Below are positions 13,316 through 13,996 of a stretch of DNA of 13,996 nucleotides, piece by piece; within the stretch, counting starts at the first letter, position 1; each line of letters starts with the position of its first letter. The notes beneath the pieces were generated by a model. That model had not been told where the DNA came from. It made no database searches and worked only from the letters and a program-made list of their open reading frames with translations. The position numbers were made by a program, and so were the translations under genes. Source of the stretch: SIG480 sp045586595 (GTDB lineage: Bacteria; Bacillota; Clostridia; Oscillospirales; JAAYXM01); assembly GCA_045586595.1 (NCBI GenBank), contig JAZNAQ010000004.1, positions 1 to 13,996 of the forward strand, in the 5' to 3' direction.

Positions 13316-13996
13316 ATGAAAATCACTTGCTGTATATTTGACCTTGACGGAACACTCCTCACCTCAGAAAACAGAATATCTGATGTTGACAAAGCCACGC
13401 TCAGAAATCTCAGCCAAAGCGGCGTCAAAATAATTATAGCTACCGGCAGAACAGATTTGCAGATTTTAGAGTACATTCACGACCTCGGCATAGCTGACCC
13501 TGTTATAACCTGCAACGGAGGCCAGATTATAAACCCTACTACAAAAGAAGTAATACATCGCAAATTTCTCTCACCTGAGGATGCAAAAAGAATAATCGGT
13601 GCGGCAACCGAAGAAGGTACTGATTATCTGTTCTATACACCAAATTATGTTTATCACGCATATTCAAGTGTAAGGGCAAAGTTTTTTATGAAATATAATG
13701 AGACTGCACCCGCAAAGTTCCGTGTTCCAATATGTACGGCATCCGATTATCCCCTAAACGATGGGTATAATAATATACTTAAAGTTCTTATCCACGACGA
13801 CACGGCAAGAATCCCGGAATTTGAAAATAGATTTAACGGTAACAACTCGCTTACCATCGTTTCATCAGGCAAAAACCTTATTGATATTATGCCCGCAGAC
13901 ACAACAAAGGGTAACGGAGTAAGGATACTTGCCGAACGGCTCGGCATACCCATTTCTGAAGTTGTTGCCTTTGGCGACAGCCAAAATGATGAGTCT
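13316..13996 (+). CDS. Cof-type HAD-superfamily phosphatase, 3' end cut by window edge
   Basis: The visible 227 residues cover most of a HAD IIB (Cof-like) hydrolase, normally about 270 residues. Motif I is FDLDGTLL with nucleophile Asp9 and Asp11. Motif II is ATGRT, a cap region spans about 85-185, motif III is the lysine of TKGNGV, and motif IV is GDSQND just before the edge. Such enzymes dephosphorylate sugar phosphates, nucleotides or cofactors such as FMN or pyridoxal phosphate; the substrate cannot be predicted here. The ATG has GGAG at 13304-13307, eight bases upstream. It directly follows the terminator of the ArsC-like gene. No frame interruption is seen in the available part. Confidence 0.92.
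   Translation, partial: MKITCCIFDLDGTLLTSENRISDVDKATLRNLSQSGVKIIIATGRTDLQILEYIHDLGIADPVITCNGGQIINPTTKEVIHRKFLSPEDAKRIIGAATEEGTDYLFYTPNYVYHAYSSVRAKFFMKYNETAPAKFRVPICTASDYPLNDGYNNILKVLIHDDTARIPEFENRFNGNNSLTIVSSGKNLIDIMPADTTKGNGVRILAERLGIPISEVVAFGDSQNDES

Noticed and set aside
1..13996. CRISPR arrays, insertion sequences, tRNA or rRNA genes, phage genes
   Set aside because: No repeated units, transposase motifs, terminal repeats, cloverleaf sequences or phage-like proteins were seen on either strand.

Overview
The window looks like chromosomal DNA of a low-to-moderate GC Clostridia member, most likely of the Ruminococcaceae/Oscillospiraceae type. This is inferred from strong GGAGG-type ribosome binding sites, tight co-directional operons, clostridial families of unknown function (DUF4830-like, DUF5711-like), an ECF transporter-truA block and a zinc-finger ClpC-like ATPase. 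No phage, insertion sequence, CRISPR array, rRNA or tRNA was seen.

Left part (1-1995). A start codon at positions 7-5 on the minus strand marks a gene running off the left edge. Two tandem hairpins follow, then queH (epoxyqueuosine reductase, minus strand). queH is divergent from ruvX/yqgF (pre-16S rRNA nuclease family, plus strand), with promoter-like sequences between them. ruvX converges on a membrane-anchored DUF4830-like protein, and the two stop codons overlap in the loop of a hairpin.

Central part (1934-11041). Nine co-directional genes lie between a sigma-A-like promoter and a strong bidirectional terminator, with gaps of at most 48 bases and two overlaps. In order they are: an RlmI-like SAM methyltransferase; ecfA1, ecfA2 and ecfT (energizing module of an ECF vitamin transporter, with no substrate-binding S subunit here); truA (tRNA pseudouridine synthase); a DUF5711-like single-pass membrane protein; a CvpA-family membrane protein; pgsA (phosphatidylglycerophosphate synthase); and a ClpC-like unfoldase whose usual N-domain is replaced by a McsA-like four-cysteine zinc finger. 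The contents are housekeeping: RNA modification, vitamin uptake, envelope lipid synthesis and proteolysis.

Right part (11043-13996). Two overlapping minus-strand genes encode TIM-barrel amidohydrolase-like proteins. The downstream one keeps the metal-binding residues; the upstream one has lost all five, suggesting an active/pseudoenzyme pair. Divergent from them, a 315-base gap holds facing promoter candidates and what reads as a decayed protein-coding gene, with pieces in three frames joined by three same-direction register shifts and a tail resembling a sugar-phosphate isomerase/epimerase. It runs directly into an ArsC/Spx-like thioredoxin-fold gene, which ends at a clear terminator. A Cof-type HAD phosphatase follows and is cut by the right edge.

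The points most worth a second look are the amidohydrolase pair, the zinc-finger ClpC architecture and the decayed gene upstream of the ArsC-like protein.
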